Below, piece after piece: positions 24,089 through 35,689 of a stretch of DNA of 64,000 bases; the stretch's first letter is position 1; each line of letters begins with the position of its first letter. Under the pieces are notes generated by a model, which worked only from the letters and a program-made list of their open reading frames with translations, was not told the DNA's origin and did no database searches. The position numbers and the translations under genes were made by a program. The stretch comes from Polytrichum commune. Its lineage: Eukaryota; Streptophyta; Polytrichopsida; Polytrichales; Polytrichaceae. The stretch lies in assembly GCA_950295325.1 (NCBI GenBank), contig OX485809.1, positions 2,170,001-2,234,000 on the forward strand, in the 5' to 3' direction.

Positions 24089-24291
24089 TGAGCGGTGGCT
24101 TAGTGGCTAAGGCCTTCACACTATAGCCAAGAGGTTCAAGGTTCGATCACCCTGACCCCTCACCCTTGGCTTCGCCTAGGGTAGGTAGGTGGGCTTTGTC
24201 CATTAGTCTAGGTTAGGTGAGGTGGCCGTTGCCTAAGACCTATGTGAGTAGGCCCCGAATGCGAGGGTGGATTACTAATTTAGGATTTTTT
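24089..24291 (+). mobile_element. tRNA-derived SINE in the CACTA element
   Basis: A perfect pol III A box (TGGCTTAGTGG, 24096-24106) and a near-consensus B box (GGTTCGATCAC, 24140-24150) stand about 34 bp apart. A tRNA-unrelated body and a terminal T run at 24285-24291 follow. The missing cloverleaf and the extra body argue against a tRNA gene. No clean target duplication was found. Confidence 0.75.
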
Positions 24292-24533
24292 TACTAGTAT
24301 AATTTAGACATTAAACCACATCACCATGGGTAAATGACGAGGTAAAGAGAATCCAACATGGCAAGGGGGCCGGAGTAAATGGAATCCTACGTGTATAATT
24401 GTCCCAGATGACAAAGAAATTGACAGAACTCTGTTAATTGTATGACCGAATCAAGGTGCCCTATATGACACCCAAATTAACAGAATTTCGTCACATTTTT
24501 GTCAAATAGGTCATATAAACTCTTGTAGTGTTT

Positions 24534-25720
24534 GTAGTGATCAAAAGGTGTTTTTCAGGCAGGGGTGGTCAGCATGAATATAACTCTCTCCGGATGTATG
24601 GCGTTGCTCTCTGGTTGATCTTGGGTTGTTTCGTCTGGTAGATCCCACGAGGAGGCTTCCCATCTTCGGGGGGTGGTCGTCGCTAGGGTTCGCCGTGGTG
24701 ATGGCCGGTTCTTCCGCGGTCCGAAACGACAGCGTACCTTGCCTCTGCTTTTCGGTTTGGGAGGAAGGCTATCAGTTAGTGCATCCGATCTGTTGCTTGC
24801 CTCCTGCACATGTTCTTTTCCTTTCCTTTTTCTTGTGTTGTCCTCGTTTCTTATGACTGGGTGAAGGAGTCTTCTTGGACATTTCCTTTTGGATCTGCTG
24901 ACTGCTTTGTTTCGTGGTAGCTCCGGTCTGTTCTTCTCCCTGTGTTCGTTCAGAGTGGTTTCCTAGTTGGCGAGGACTCGGAATGGTGAGCGGGCGTTTT
25001 AGTTTTCTTGCGGTGTTGGGTTTGCTCTGTGTGTGGAATGTTGGGTTGTCTGGGGTGTCTGGGATTGCGAGTTTCCACGCTCTGGTTGCGCTGGGACCTC
25101 CTCCCATTCGCTAGGTGTCCTGTTATTGATTTCATGTTCCCTTGACTCTACTTCCTCTCTTGCCGGTCTCCAATTTTGTGCGATTTCTTGTAGGAAATCG
25201 TCGATGCATTCTTCAAGATTTGGTTGTGCCATAAACTCCGCTTCTGGGTCTGGAGACGGTGAGAGCCTGTTCATTCTTATGGGTTGCGCCATCCATGCAT
25301 CCAGCTCTTTGGGGAGAAAAGTCTAATGTGGGGCGAGGTTCCATCGTATGGTGTCGCCATGTCTTCTGCCGAAAATGTTGTTCGTTGTCCACACTGTGAT
25401 AAAACAGGTAATGGCCTCCTGTCTCTTCTCTTCATTTCCCTTGTGTTTAGATAGTTCTTTAAACGCTTCCATTGCACAATATATCGTGTTTCTCCAAGCA
25501 TTCCATAATACCGCCCCTAAGTGAAATTGGTCATTTCTGAAGGCTAAATCTACCCTCTGGCACCAAATTGCCCAGAGGATGTGTGCTCTAAGTATGTCCC
25601 ACAGTGTCTCCATGGTAACTTTGTAAGTTGCTGCCGTGTCCCATTTGAGCTCTTCTTCCATTGTGGGTCCCGGGGGTTCGGTCATAAGTCCTCTGCTAAT
25701 TTATGCCCATGTGTTGTAGG
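24534..25720 (-). pseudogene. LINE open frame, middle to C-terminal extension
   Basis: The frame entered near 25685 reads LWDILRAHILWAIWCQRVDL, then LWNAWRNTIYCAMEAFKEL, the tail that follows the zinc-binding region in plant LINEs. A TAG follows WNLAPH; the same frame then continues to DAWMAQPIRMNRLS and an acidic EECIDDFLQEIAQN segment. A basic, Pro-rich stretch (GKVRCRFGPRKNRPSPRRT) follows after frame changes. Several stops make it inactive. Confidence 0.7.
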
Positions 25721-26743
25721 TGTGAGGCCAAACCGCCCACCCTTAAGCGTCTTAGTCCGGGTGAGGGAATGGGCATCACATTCGTATTCCCATGACTCCA
25801 TCTTACCAACTTCGTGAGAATCCATTACATTTCCCATCAAATCTTGCACACCAATGTATTTCATAATAAGGATACAAGCATTGAAAAATGCTCTTCTCCT
25901 TCTCCCTAAGTTACTTACACACCAACACTTAAATCCCTAATTACATAGCATACCATCTAAGTGCCATTAGTGTCCTTAGGCCTTCCCCATGATCGGCCGG
26001 TTCGCCAATGGTCCATACCCGGCTCCTAACTCGGCCCGTTCTCCTAACTCCAACTAGCTAAGCCCACATATTCTCTAGCTCTAAGAGCTCACATTCCTAG
26101 AGAGGAAGGAGAGAGAGAGAGAGAAATAGTCCTAGTCGCAAGAGAGAGAGAGACTTCTTCGTACGAATTACTTAACTTAAATCTAATTTGAACCATTGAC
26201 TTCCTTTCCAATTAACCCGCGAACCTAATAAACCGTGAGCGGTTAGGTGAATATAAGTAAAATGCCCCTAAAATATAAAAAGTAATTGAGAAGGTTCTAC
26301 TTACACATATGTAGTAACTTCTTCTCCGTATCCGCCTATAGACTATTCCTGCTTTTACCACTAGCTCATTGTAGGATAACACCAGTCAATGAAGCCAACC
26401 GGATTCGAACCCGGGTTGGTCCAGACCTTAATACAGTCTCTTACAGACAACTCGCATCCACAGGCGGATGTGCCAAAATCTAGTGACTATCTATATAGGT
26501 TAATAAAACCCCGTTTACTAAGCTTAAGCCTTTAGCCTAGGAACCCCATTAACCAATCTCTAAATAACTCTAACCATTCCTACTAGCACTCAAGTACTAA
26601 CACCCTAGCTTCAACTAAATTCAACTAGTAACTAAGAATACAACTTGTTTTTATGTTTTTGAATATTTGAACACAAATGGAAGTCCAAGTTTTGTTAACC
26701 CCTTGCGATTAAGAACACATGTGGGCACCATATTGGGCTCACA
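25721..26743 (-). mobile_element. Solo LTR, second Ty3-type family
   Basis: It runs from TGTGAGGCCAAACCGCCCAC to ATATTGGGCTCACA, with 5-bp GTAGG duplications at 25716-25720 and 26744-26748. The ends are very like the LTR at 20544-23180 but the middle differs, so it is a sister family. It interrupts the LINE between the zinc-binding region and the tail. A GA run near 26109-26126 lies inside. Confidence 0.93.
26380..26475 (-). repeat. tRNA-like block inside the solo LTR
   Basis: The minus strand contains CCCGGGTTCGAATCCGG, a perfect B-box/T-arm word, near 26398-26414. An inverted pair (atccgcctatag and ccacaggcggat) frames 26330-26470. It may be an old SINE piece within the LTR; a tRNA gene is unlikely. 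Confidence 0.45.
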
Positions 26744-26763
26744 GTAGGCGGCCGGTAATTCCG

Positions 26764-27354
26764 TTAGAGTCTTGTGGTTCGAAAGAGGTGCCAGGCTCGT
26801 GCAATTTCCGGGCACTCTTGAAACGTGTGTTGTAGGGTCTCTTGGGCTTGTTCGATGCAAAGTTGGCATGCACTTGGCAGGCCTAGTCTTTCCCTCCAAG
26901 CTCCGACTGGGAGGCCTTCGGTGAGGATCAGCCATTGCATAGCTGAGACTTTGCGAGGTAGGTATGGGTGCCATATTCTATTGAAGAATTGGGCCCTTAC
27001 CTTGCTATTGTACCCTTCCGCTTCAAGTTCTGCATCGACTCTCATCGTGTGGTTGTTTTGTCTTAGAGCTACCCTATATCCTCGCTTGGTTGAGTAGTTA
27101 AGCACGGTTGTTTCTGCAAGAATTCCTATGCGGCGCCATTGCCATTTTTTTGGGTTCCATTCTAGGTTACGGACCCAATCATTGCCCCATAGCCATAAGG
27201 TTTGCTCTGGTTCCATCTCTCTTGGGTTGAAGTCTAAAATGGTTCTCTTTGGGCCTCCACATAGGATAATGCGTACTTCATTTAGTTGATTATCAGGGGG
27301 AATGTGACCTTGTTCTGTGTAGTGTAGGCGTTCTGATGTGTCCTTCCGATACAC
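26764..27354 (-). pseudogene. LINE reverse-transcriptase zinc-binding region (zf-RVT)
   Basis: This is a 196-residue open frame. Its C-terminal half is a zf-RVT domain: FNRIWHPYLPRKVSAMQWLI, then LPVGAWRERLGL, then CQLC and HTFQECPEIARAWH, giving the Cys-Cys-His-Cys pattern. The upstream reverse transcriptase is absent because the LINE is 5'-truncated near 27400. The frame stops just before the solo LTR. Confidence 0.82.
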
Positions 27355-27400
27355 TGCTGCCTGTAATGGTTCGGTGCTGGTGATGTGCTAGTTCCTCATC

Positions 27401-28287
27401 CCTAGAAATGTCCTTTGACGTATAATCCCCTAAAACTTCCATTTAATGCTTGAAATCATGCCCTGGACACTACCTACCAGCTCACATTTTTGGCCCAATC
27501 GGCCAACTTCCGGAGGTCGTTTCCATAATATAAGCTTGGATCTGCCATCTCTAACCTCCTACCAACCTATGGTGGAGTTTTCGGGCCATTCTGACCACTT
27601 TCATATTTTCGACCAGCTCACGTTTTTGGTCAGATCCGCCAACTTCCGGAGGTGGTTTTCGCAAACCGATTCCGGATCTGACCTCTCTAACCTTCAAATC
27701 CCTCTTTCAACACTTTACTACTTGCTTTTCCAGGACTATGGTTTGTCCGGATTGCCATACACTTCCAGGATGCCACCTGTCCAGATCTAAAACTCACAAG
27801 CATACATATCTTCTCTAAGAGTCTAAGCTATCTTCGCATAGGTGTACTAAGAGAGCCAAAAGGCTCTAAGAAAATCATTATATACTTCAAAACAACTACC
27901 TACTAGGGTCAATTTGGTAGGTTGCCACCCTATCAAAACACTACAACTAGCTATCATGATGCGTTCCTGCCCTCTGTCCCGCTCGTGAACAGCTGGCACA
28001 CTGAGGTCATAAAAAACGGTCAACTAGTAAAAGACTCCCAATGCCAATGTATACAATGTCCGGCCATAGATTTGCTACACATTTACATCGTGCGGTGTTG
28101 CACACAGATGATCCTTGACATTATGATATTGTCTTGAAGGTTGCCATTTTGTGAGTGTCATTTTCCCACTACTAGAAACAACAATCCACATGTTAATTCA
28201 AGTTCACCCGCAAGTAACATTCCTTTCATGTGGCTCCCTTCATTCAATAGAGTTATCCTTTAATTCAACCAAAGTTTTGGTGGGGAG
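27401..28287. repeat. Diverged tandem duplication near 27473-27700, remainder blank
   Basis: Two diverged copies about 135 bp apart share accagctcacRtttttgg and gccaacttccggaggt (27476 and 27612). The rest of the stretch shows no supported gene. Confidence 0.5.
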
Positions 28288-28525
28288 GTGGTTATTTTGC
28301 ATACAAAACATTCCATTTTAGGTAACTTTTCAATGCATCCTTAGGGTTGGTGTGGAGGTTTGAGCAAAACCCATTGTGTATCGGTTCGTTGGCAATCAAA
28401 CCCATTTTAGCACTTGGCATGCCAAAATGAATTAGGCCCTCCAAACCAATATAAAAACTCTTCACTCAAACCTCCACACCAACGACTTATCGAACATGGA
28501 CTGTATTGTATGCACACTATTTGGA
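28288..28525. mobile_element. Hairpin MITE related to the intronic one at 599-858
   Basis: The strongest pairing is ttggtgtggaggtttgag against ctcaaacctccacaccaa. The layout matches 599-858. Target duplication not resolved. Confidence 0.6.
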
Positions 28526-28642
28526 ATATTTATTGCCATAGTAGTAAAACATGTGAATTCCTTTTGGTATCGAATGTTTCTAATACAGATAAATAAACAA
28601 AGTTAGAAGTTTTGTGACCTAATTTTTTCCAATGTAATTTGC

Positions 28643-28903
28643 ATGAGTACAGAGGCAACCTATTCACGAAGGCATCCTAATTACACATATCAGTGTACTT
28701 ACCCTAAGTCCTTCATCACGAAACAAGGATACAATGCCTCCCTACACACACTGGAAAAACATAGTTATTGTGAGAAAACAAGCACCAATGCACCAAGTTT
28801 TGTGTTGGATTGTCCCCTATATAACTCCATCAAAGATAAGTTTCCATCACTATTTGAGAATGTAGTAATAAGGAGCCTCAAATCTTTCTTTCAATCGGAT
28901 TAG
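28643..28903 (+). pseudogene. Possible LINE C-terminal fragment
   Basis: An 86-codon frame ends FVLDCPLYNSIKDKFPSLFE followed by VIRSLKSFFQSD. A Cys before PLYxxIRDKFPxLF and a closing SLKSFF is the pattern I associate with the terminus of some LINE ORF2 proteins. The first half is not recognisable. A chance frame is possible. Confidence 0.4.
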
Positions 28904-29819
28904 TCTATGTCATAGGGAGGTTGCAACACTCTACCACTCTAGTAGAATTAGCTGGTTTGAAACCATCTTGATGTACTTTCAGTCCCATTAGTCTTTTGAC
29001 TTCCCGGCTTCTAAAATCAATTTCGTTGCATTTCATTTCATGACATAAGTTGCCCACATGGATACCAAGACAATCCTTCAAACTAAAGATGTAAATTACA
29101 TGGTAATGATTCAAACAGTTTAATGAGGTGTTTTAGTCGAATTGGCTCTCAATAGCATCATGATGGAGAGAAGGAATCATCATGTATGAGCATACTTCTC
29201 ATCCATCCAAGATAACAAACTTGACCCCCTATAGGTTTGTTACCAATTCATTGCAAATGTCCCCGAATACACTAATTTGGGGTTTTTAAAGATGATTTGG
29301 TGTCAAATCAGCTAAAAATAACCTCCGTGTTGGGTACTAATTCAAATCTTTATGTTGGATGGATGAGAGATATACTCAAATAGGATATATCCACTCTCTC
29401 CGTATGATATCACTATATTCGTTAATTAGAGACTTTGAAAGTCTCAAAATAAATGCAAATGCTTTAATATATGGTTTGATATATGGTTTAATATTTGGTT
29501 TAATTTCTTATTGTGATGGCATGTAATTGTGTCAAATTGCTTAGTGTTGCCCATATCACTCGCATTATTAACTCACATTGAATATATTTTTGTGTTTTTC
29601 TTGTTCTTCATTTGAAAACTATGTCCTCAAATAGTCTCAAAATAATGAAAAAGTCTCCAATTACCGCATATAGTGATTGATGATAAGTAGCTTTGAAATG
29701 TATGATAATCCTCTTCACATAAAGGTTGTCAACATATCGAAGAATCCAATTTAACTGTAGTAAACCATGAATTTGAACTCAAAATATTTTAAGTGCACTT
29801 TGAATTGGCACTATTATGC
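28904..29819. other. Intergenic sequence, nothing recognised
   Basis: AT-rich, with no gene supported. It has short local repeats such as atatggtttgatatatggtt near 29469-29500. Confidence 0.35.
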
Positions 29820-30107
29820 GAGTCTAAGGCCCATCTAAGGGGCTGGGGATTCGTGGCACTCAAGTAAAATCATCCATCCAAGATATCGTGGATGAAGTGG
29901 CTCCAATAAAAAAAAGCCCCCCTATGGGGTTGAGGGCCGATTCATTCGAATGTGACGTCACTAGACTAATTCGGGGCCTTTGACTCTATTTTCGGAATCA
30001 AATTGCCCAAAAATAGCCATTTAGATGATTCCTGTGTTTTTTTCATCCGCACGGATGATTTTACTTGAGTGCCACGAATCCCCGGCCCATCTAAGGGCCT
30101 TAGACTC
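29820..30107. mobile_element. MITE with about 55-bp terminal inverted repeats
   Basis: The arm at 29820-29875 (containing ggggattcgtggcactcaag) is repeated inverted at 30053-30107 (cttgagtgccacgaatcccc), with only a short diverged patch. The outermost bases (gagtctaaggcc) also pair. The exact edges and target duplication are ambiguous because the outer bases are palindromic. Confidence 0.75.
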
Positions 30108-33100
30108 ACACCCTAATACATGCACTTTTCATAACATGTATGAGTATATATGAGTGCACAAAAGGGGTATTAATTTAAGCTTTGATGTACTACGTATACA
30201 TATGTTGCACAAATTGTAGCTCATAGTTATGTAAATGTTCAAAGGACCTCTAGAAAATATATAACATTTGTACTTGTATGATAGTGTCACTAAACTTTAT
30301 GAGATAAGTATTTAATATTGGATGAAACTAAGATGGATAAATCTTTCATTTCCTTATCTCATTCATGCATGTGTGGAAGAGGCCATATTAGGGTTTTGGA
30401 AGAGGTCGTTGAGTTGGGATTGAGGTCTCTTCTTGCTTAGGGTTGTGAGAGGGATGGGCCGCGTTTCTTTGTGGAGGCCGGTCAATGGGGATGTGGATGG
30501 TTGATGTAGGTAGTGATTGCAGGCATCGGGTGACTTAGAAGTTAGGTCTTGTCTCAAAGGCCAACATAAAAGTTCGTTGAAATTGCAAAGGTTCTCAAAC
30601 TCTTCATTTCCTTATTCGTTTCATGTGTTTCACATTGCTCCTACCTCCTTTTGGGTGTTTGTCACATCGGTGGTTTTGTGTATTGGATTTTGGAAGCAAT
30701 AATAGGTGTTTATAGATAAATTCTTTCCATCAATTGAATTCATGGTTTTGAATAGAGAGCATAATGTTTGTATTGTCTCCTAATTAAGGTGTGATTATTA
30801 TTAAAGCATGCATGATAGAGTCTAATTAACAAATAGAATAAATGGGTCAAGTAGCTTTTTTTTTGTTCAAGATACTTGAGTTTTGATTGCTATTAGAACT
30901 ACGAGATACAGGCAAGGAAAGTCAAGACAAGAACACACCTAAAGCTAGAATTGCCAAAAATGTGGTGGACCAAAAAAATCAACTCCAATTAAGGTGTAGT
31001 TTGTCGGGAGGGTTTATAAGATGCGTAGAAAATTTGGTAATCCTTGGGTGGAGTATTGGGATCCAATTGACTTGATGAATTGTCCATCAAACATGGACAT
31101 TGGCTTATGTTTATCAAAAGGCCAACAACAAGTGGACTTACGATCTTACTAATCATTTGATGAAAAACTTCATATCATCTTACTGATCTTTTGATACAAT
31201 AATTACATTAAATTCTATGACATATATTGTAGACTTAGATGCTTATGAGTTACATCTGGAGGATGAAAAAGTCTTCAGCAACTTAATGATAAATGCTAGG
31301 GTTTTGCATTTTACATTTAATAGGGGTTGAATGCTATTCAAAAGTATATTCGTATACTTATGTTAATGACTATATATAAATGTAATTTTTGAATCTATAC
31401 ATATTGGCACTTGTATTATTATCAATGAAATTGCACATATATTGTAACTATAATGCTTGATTTTACAAAGAAAAAAACTTGTATATAGGGGGTTTTTATA
31501 GTATGTTGCAAACGCATGTGGTTCTTGGTTTTTAGTGAAAGGTGCACCTCATGCAACCCACGTGAACTAAGAGTTGTGATTATGAAAACCTGAGGGCCCT
31601 TGAATATCATCCAAAGGGCATGCCATGGGAAATAGGAATCCTGTTTTTGCAATTGATGGGCCCTCAAGCTTAGTGTAAAGTGAAAATGGACTTGTTGAGG
31701 GACTGCAACATATGTTTGGATTTGGGTCCCCACCATGGCAATACAATATTTTTAGGAGCCAATAGCAATTTTATTAATTGCCACAATCCCACATTATGTG
31801 TTAGACCATTTCTTTTTTATGCACCTAAAGCAACATCCGGAAGATTATAGAACATAATCCACTTGCTACCATGTAGGACGTCATGTGGATTTTCATCCAC
31901 TTGAATATCTTTGGTCCCTTTGGCCTTCAAAGTCTATTGTAAAGTGAAGTAAGATCATCTCCAGCTTCTCAACCAATCACAAAATTTGTACATCACAAGT
32001 TAAGGGCCCTCAAGTTCTAGTGTATAGTAAGCCCTAAGATTAATTTAATTTTCATCCATGGAAAGATTAAACCTTCCACCCAAATTTTCTTAAGGTGTAC
32101 CACACATTCAAGCACATCCAACTCACTCATAAAATTTCATATGGTATATAAGAAGTTATCTACAAAAGTTCAAATTATGTGAAAAATCATGATGAAAATT
32201 AGATTTGATAATGGCCCATTGGATGGATCATGCTCATAGCCACCCACTACTCGACAGGGCCACTCCAATAACCATCATACAACAAAATATATTGAGCAAA
32301 CTCTAAATTTTGTCTTTTGTTAGAAAGGTGAATCTAGCAAAATAAAGTAAGATGATGATTCAAAGAATTAAAAAACATTGATTGCTAGTACTAGGCTCAA
32401 ACCCTGGAACACATGGTTAAGAGCCTTGCCGAGGCCATAGTAAATGAAGCTCTATGGTTGAAGTCATGGCAAGAGTTAATGTAATCATGGTCCTTGTTTC
32501 CAAGATGACCACATCATTCTTGATCCATCTTGTCCATGCAGATATCAACAACAACAAATGCCACCGTCCCCAATAGAGATGGTGCTACAGAGTGCGTTGG
32601 CGAAGTGTTGTGACCGGAATGGGGTGTAAGATGTTGATTTGTAGCTACATTGTCATGTACCCACAAGTCGCAAAAGGTGGTCACGTTGCCAACTTTCAAG
32701 TGTCTCTCATGGTAGCCAATTTTTTGAACATTTTTGGAAGATCGAGAAGTTTTAGTCATAGGAAGGATAAGCCAGATGGGTAGAAATGGCACATGTTATA
32801 GCTTGGTGGCCATGGGATCCCATAGCTTTGGGGTGGGTACATCTTTTGACGGATGACTTGCTAAGGTGTGGAATTCAAGATTGGCGAGGCAAGATGGAAG
32901 GGAGAAATTGTTGGTGAGTAGATGGAGGATAGGGTGGTAGAAAGAGAGAAATTAAAGCATATTGTCTAGCATTCAAGGATTTCCACATGAAAAGAAACTC
33001 ATCGATTGTAGAAGGAATTTTCGGAGGTAGAAAGTTGCCCTTCTTTTTTTCCCCCAAATTGTTAAGATTTTGATTTGTGGAATTATTGGTGCACATTGGT

Positions 33101-33805
33101 AGTCCTTTTGTTCCCTTCTCCCCCTTCCTTTGTAACTCTATCCACCTTCATTTGTGTGTATCAGCCGGTTGTTGTGTCCTTATTTAACCGGCTTATCCAG
33201 TAATATAGCTGAGGTTTTTGCCTATGGACAATTGTGAACATGGTGGCATGTTGCCCGACATTGTGCACACTCATTATGGAGGCCACTATATAGCAATTTG
33301 TATGTGATATCCCCCTTTGTATCTTTTCTTTAATCATAATTGTTGACGGGAGTTTGGTGGTGTCTTTTATGTGTATTCAGATCTATTCCCTTCCCGCTAT
33401 TGTATGGTATTGATCATTGCAATCTACCCCAATCACTCTCCCTAGGAGACATGCTAAGTATTGCAACACCTCCTCTTGTTTTAGAACCACACACATACCA
33501 ACCATCTACACCCATATAACACAGTCCAGGTTTTGCTTTGTTTCATTTCCTAGCACATCCAAGTGTGGTTGCCATAAGGAGAATATTATGTGTTGCCCCT
33601 TCAGCTTGTGATTTGAGGTGTCTAGTGCATGAATATTTTTCCCTGCTTCCAAACTAAAGATTACTTTGCAAATCGACCTATCTTTCATTATGATTTTGAG
33701 GAATGTTTTATACAGACAATCTCTTGCCCATATGTTTACCACTTTGTGTCTTTGGATACATCCTTGGATTCTTCCCAATATTATTGCCTTGTTTACTTCT
33801 TGACA
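30108..33805. other. Long stretch without a supported gene
   Basis: No coding region is defensible. 31520-31740 and 31950-32035 have patches that recall the ends of the Harbinger-type MITE (gggccctcaagtt, tagtgtaaagtg), too weak to call. On the minus strand near 32370-32420, a GGGTTTGAGCC word with an upstream TGGCCTCGGCAAGG could be an old SINE promoter. Confidence 0.35.
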
Positions 33806-34324
33806 TTATGCTTTAAGCTTGGCGTATAGTTCCTCTAAGAGGATTACCTTGAGTGCCGCATTTGCAGTGTTTTCCTCCTTATTTGGATCTTGACTTTCGA
33901 GTGTCTTTCTCTTGATGGTCACCTAATGTGTGTGTGTTGCTTGCAATTCTAGAGCCGTTTGTTGTCTATTGGCCACCTCTCCTCCTAGCATGTTTGTAGC
34001 CTTCTTGTCATGTTGCAAATCATTGTGGTAGTTGATAGTTATTTTCCTTGTGGCTTTTTGTTGAGGTTTTTGTTGATGTCGCTCCTTGTTGTTCAACCTA
34101 GCTACCTCCTCCTTTTGTTGCTCTCTTGGTGGTGTGATGGTCTCTTTGTCTCCATTTGGTCGTTTGTTAGTTAGTTGTTCTATAGCCCTAAACTGCTCCC
34201 GCTCTTTGGTTATGGCTATGCTAATCCGGGTTTTTTAATGACCTAAACAAATTTCAAGCAAACTCAAGTTCACATCCAAAAGTGATGTGCCTTCTAATGA
34301 CATTGTCAATGGAGTGTCTTTCAT
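33806..34324 (-). pseudogene. Decayed Gln/Glu/Lys-rich reading frame of unknown origin
   Basis: One minus-strand frame starts at ATG 34324 (MKDTPLTMSLEG) and ends at TAA 33806-33808, with two internal stops (TAA at 34235-34237, TAG at 33923-33925). Its middle is charged and coiled-coil-like (ITKEREQFRAIEQLTNKRP, PPREQQKEEVARLNNKERH). No family is recognised. It may be a dead gag or a dead host exon. Confidence 0.3.
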
Positions 34325-34345
34325 GATTCTAAACTCTCAAAAGTA

Positions 34346-34348
<3 letters not shown>

Positions 34349-34377
<29 letters not shown>
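34349..34377. repeat. (TA)n microsatellite
   Basis: An uninterrupted alternating TA tract of about 14 units. Confidence 0.95.
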
Positions 34378-34379
<2 letters not shown>

Positions 34380-35444
34380 TGCTCCCTATAAAAATAGGTT
34401 TCCTCCTACCATTGTAAATCTCGCTCTACCATTTGGGCTACATCCCCCCTTTGCTTTGCTCTACCAATTGAGCTAGGATGGTTGACATGTCATCGATATA
34501 AGAGCCACGTCATGGCTATATTGAACCACATCATCAATGCCAAATTCATTCATTTGAACCTACATAGAAATGATGTGGCTCATACATGAGTATCAATAAT
34601 GTTATTACTATCATTATTGTGTGATTATTTTAAGGGCACCATTTTTATCATTAAAAGAGAATGAATATCGAATATCAATATTTTTTGTTGGATTAACTAT
34701 AAAGTTTTGAATGAAAACACAACTTGTTTCCAAGATACAATTTTGTACCATCATATTCTCTACTTTAACTTTTGATGACATTGAGGATGGCTAGGGACTT
34801 GTGATCTCTACGTAAACTTCTCCATTGCAAAGGTGAACACACAATGAGTTTTATTGTAAATGACATTTTTAGGATGATTTGACTCTAGAAACAACATCAC
34901 AAACCCCAAATTAGTCCAGTGGAACCATATTGAAATGAATCGGCTGTCAACCTTTTAGGGGACTTGTTTTCTCATGGGAGTCCCTTCATCCATGATGGAG
35001 AAGTTTATGTAGACACCACGAAGTCCCAACTCATTGAGGATGGCTTTTGTACGTTCTAAAAGTACATTGGCGCTTGACAACATGAAAAAAAAACTTTAAT
35101 AAAGTTCTTTTGAGAATTTTGTGGTAGCCAAGTACCTTAGGCAATAGTATGTATTTCGAAATCGCAAAAAGACAATAATGTGTATAGGTCTCCAAGCCCG
35201 AGCTACACTAATTATGGTATATACTTTGGGTCACACTAATAACAAGGAATTGACACTCAAATCACTAGGAATGTCAATATTGAGGGTTGCACACTATCTA
35301 CCAACCCACAATTTATATAATCAAAGGCTCCAAATATATATATATATGACATCTCCTTTAAATCTTGCTTATTTTCCACTTTCAAACACTCTATCTTGTC
35401 AAGCTCATTGTTGTCTTTCTTAATACATCCAAGACTGCCTCCTG
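34378..35444. other. Intergenic sequence, nothing recognised
   Basis: No supported gene or repeat, apart from a short TA tract at 35335-35347. Confidence 0.35.
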
Positions 35445-35686
35445 ATCAGTGTTTGGGGACATTTTTGACCCTAATCGGACAAGATCCTCCTGTTTCCAAT
35501 CTCAACTGCTTGCATGTTGGCATCTTCCGGTTGTGTGTATTACATTGAGGTGTGTATATTCTCTAAATTCCTCCTATCCGATCAGCAATTTTCCTGAAGT
35601 CTTGAAGTTGAGTCAGTTGTTTCTTAAACTCAACTGGTTCATCTGTACGTTGCTGTCGATTCTGCCCTATTCCGTGCTCCTGATTC
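35445..35686 (+). repeat. Dispersed repeat R1, copy 1
   Basis: It shares ordered blocks with 45185-45400 (same orientation) and with 38205-38390 and 55140-55390 (inverted): a tgttggcatcttccgg-type block, then an aactcaac(t/c)ggttcatctgta block. Its right end is cut by the Harbinger-type MITE at the TTA target. Confidence 0.7.
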
Positions 35687-35689
35687 TTA

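Larger units (their letters stand above)
23216..24530. mobile_element. Non-autonomous CACTA (En/Spm-type) element
   Basis: The ends are CACTACAAG and CTTGTAGTG, with a shared subterminal TTGACAAAAATGTGAC at both ends in inverted orientation, and a 3-bp TTT duplication (23213-23215 and 24531-24533). There is no transposase. The interior holds an AT-rich minisatellite and a SINE. It lies in the LINE frame, only 31 bp from the solo LTR. Confidence 0.92.
19870..27400 (-). mobile_element. Decayed LINE (non-LTR retrotransposon) 3' half, split by nested insertions
   Basis: Minus-strand pieces at 26744-27400, 24534-25720, 23181-23215 and about 19870-20543 join into one LINE once the inserted elements are removed. 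They give a reverse-transcriptase zinc-binding region followed by a long C-terminal extension, with several nonsense codons. Solo LTRs at 25721-26743 and 20544-23180 and a CACTA element at 23216-24530 interrupt it, each with matching target duplications. The 5' end is truncated near 27400, as is usual for LINEs. The 3' end, near a cctcattaaac-type motif on the minus strand, is approximate and shows no long poly(A). Confidence 0.8.

Noticed and set aside
24089-24291. Possible tRNA gene
   Set aside because: A and B boxes are present but no acceptor stem or anticodon arm can be formed, and a long unrelated body with a T tail follows; a SINE fits better.
24555-25326. Plus-strand frames of 60-100 codons
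   Set aside because: They are antisense shadows of the decayed LINE frame.
26398-26414. Perfect T-arm word suggesting a tRNA gene on the minus strand
   Set aside because: No matching acceptor or D arm was found, and the block lies inside a solo LTR.
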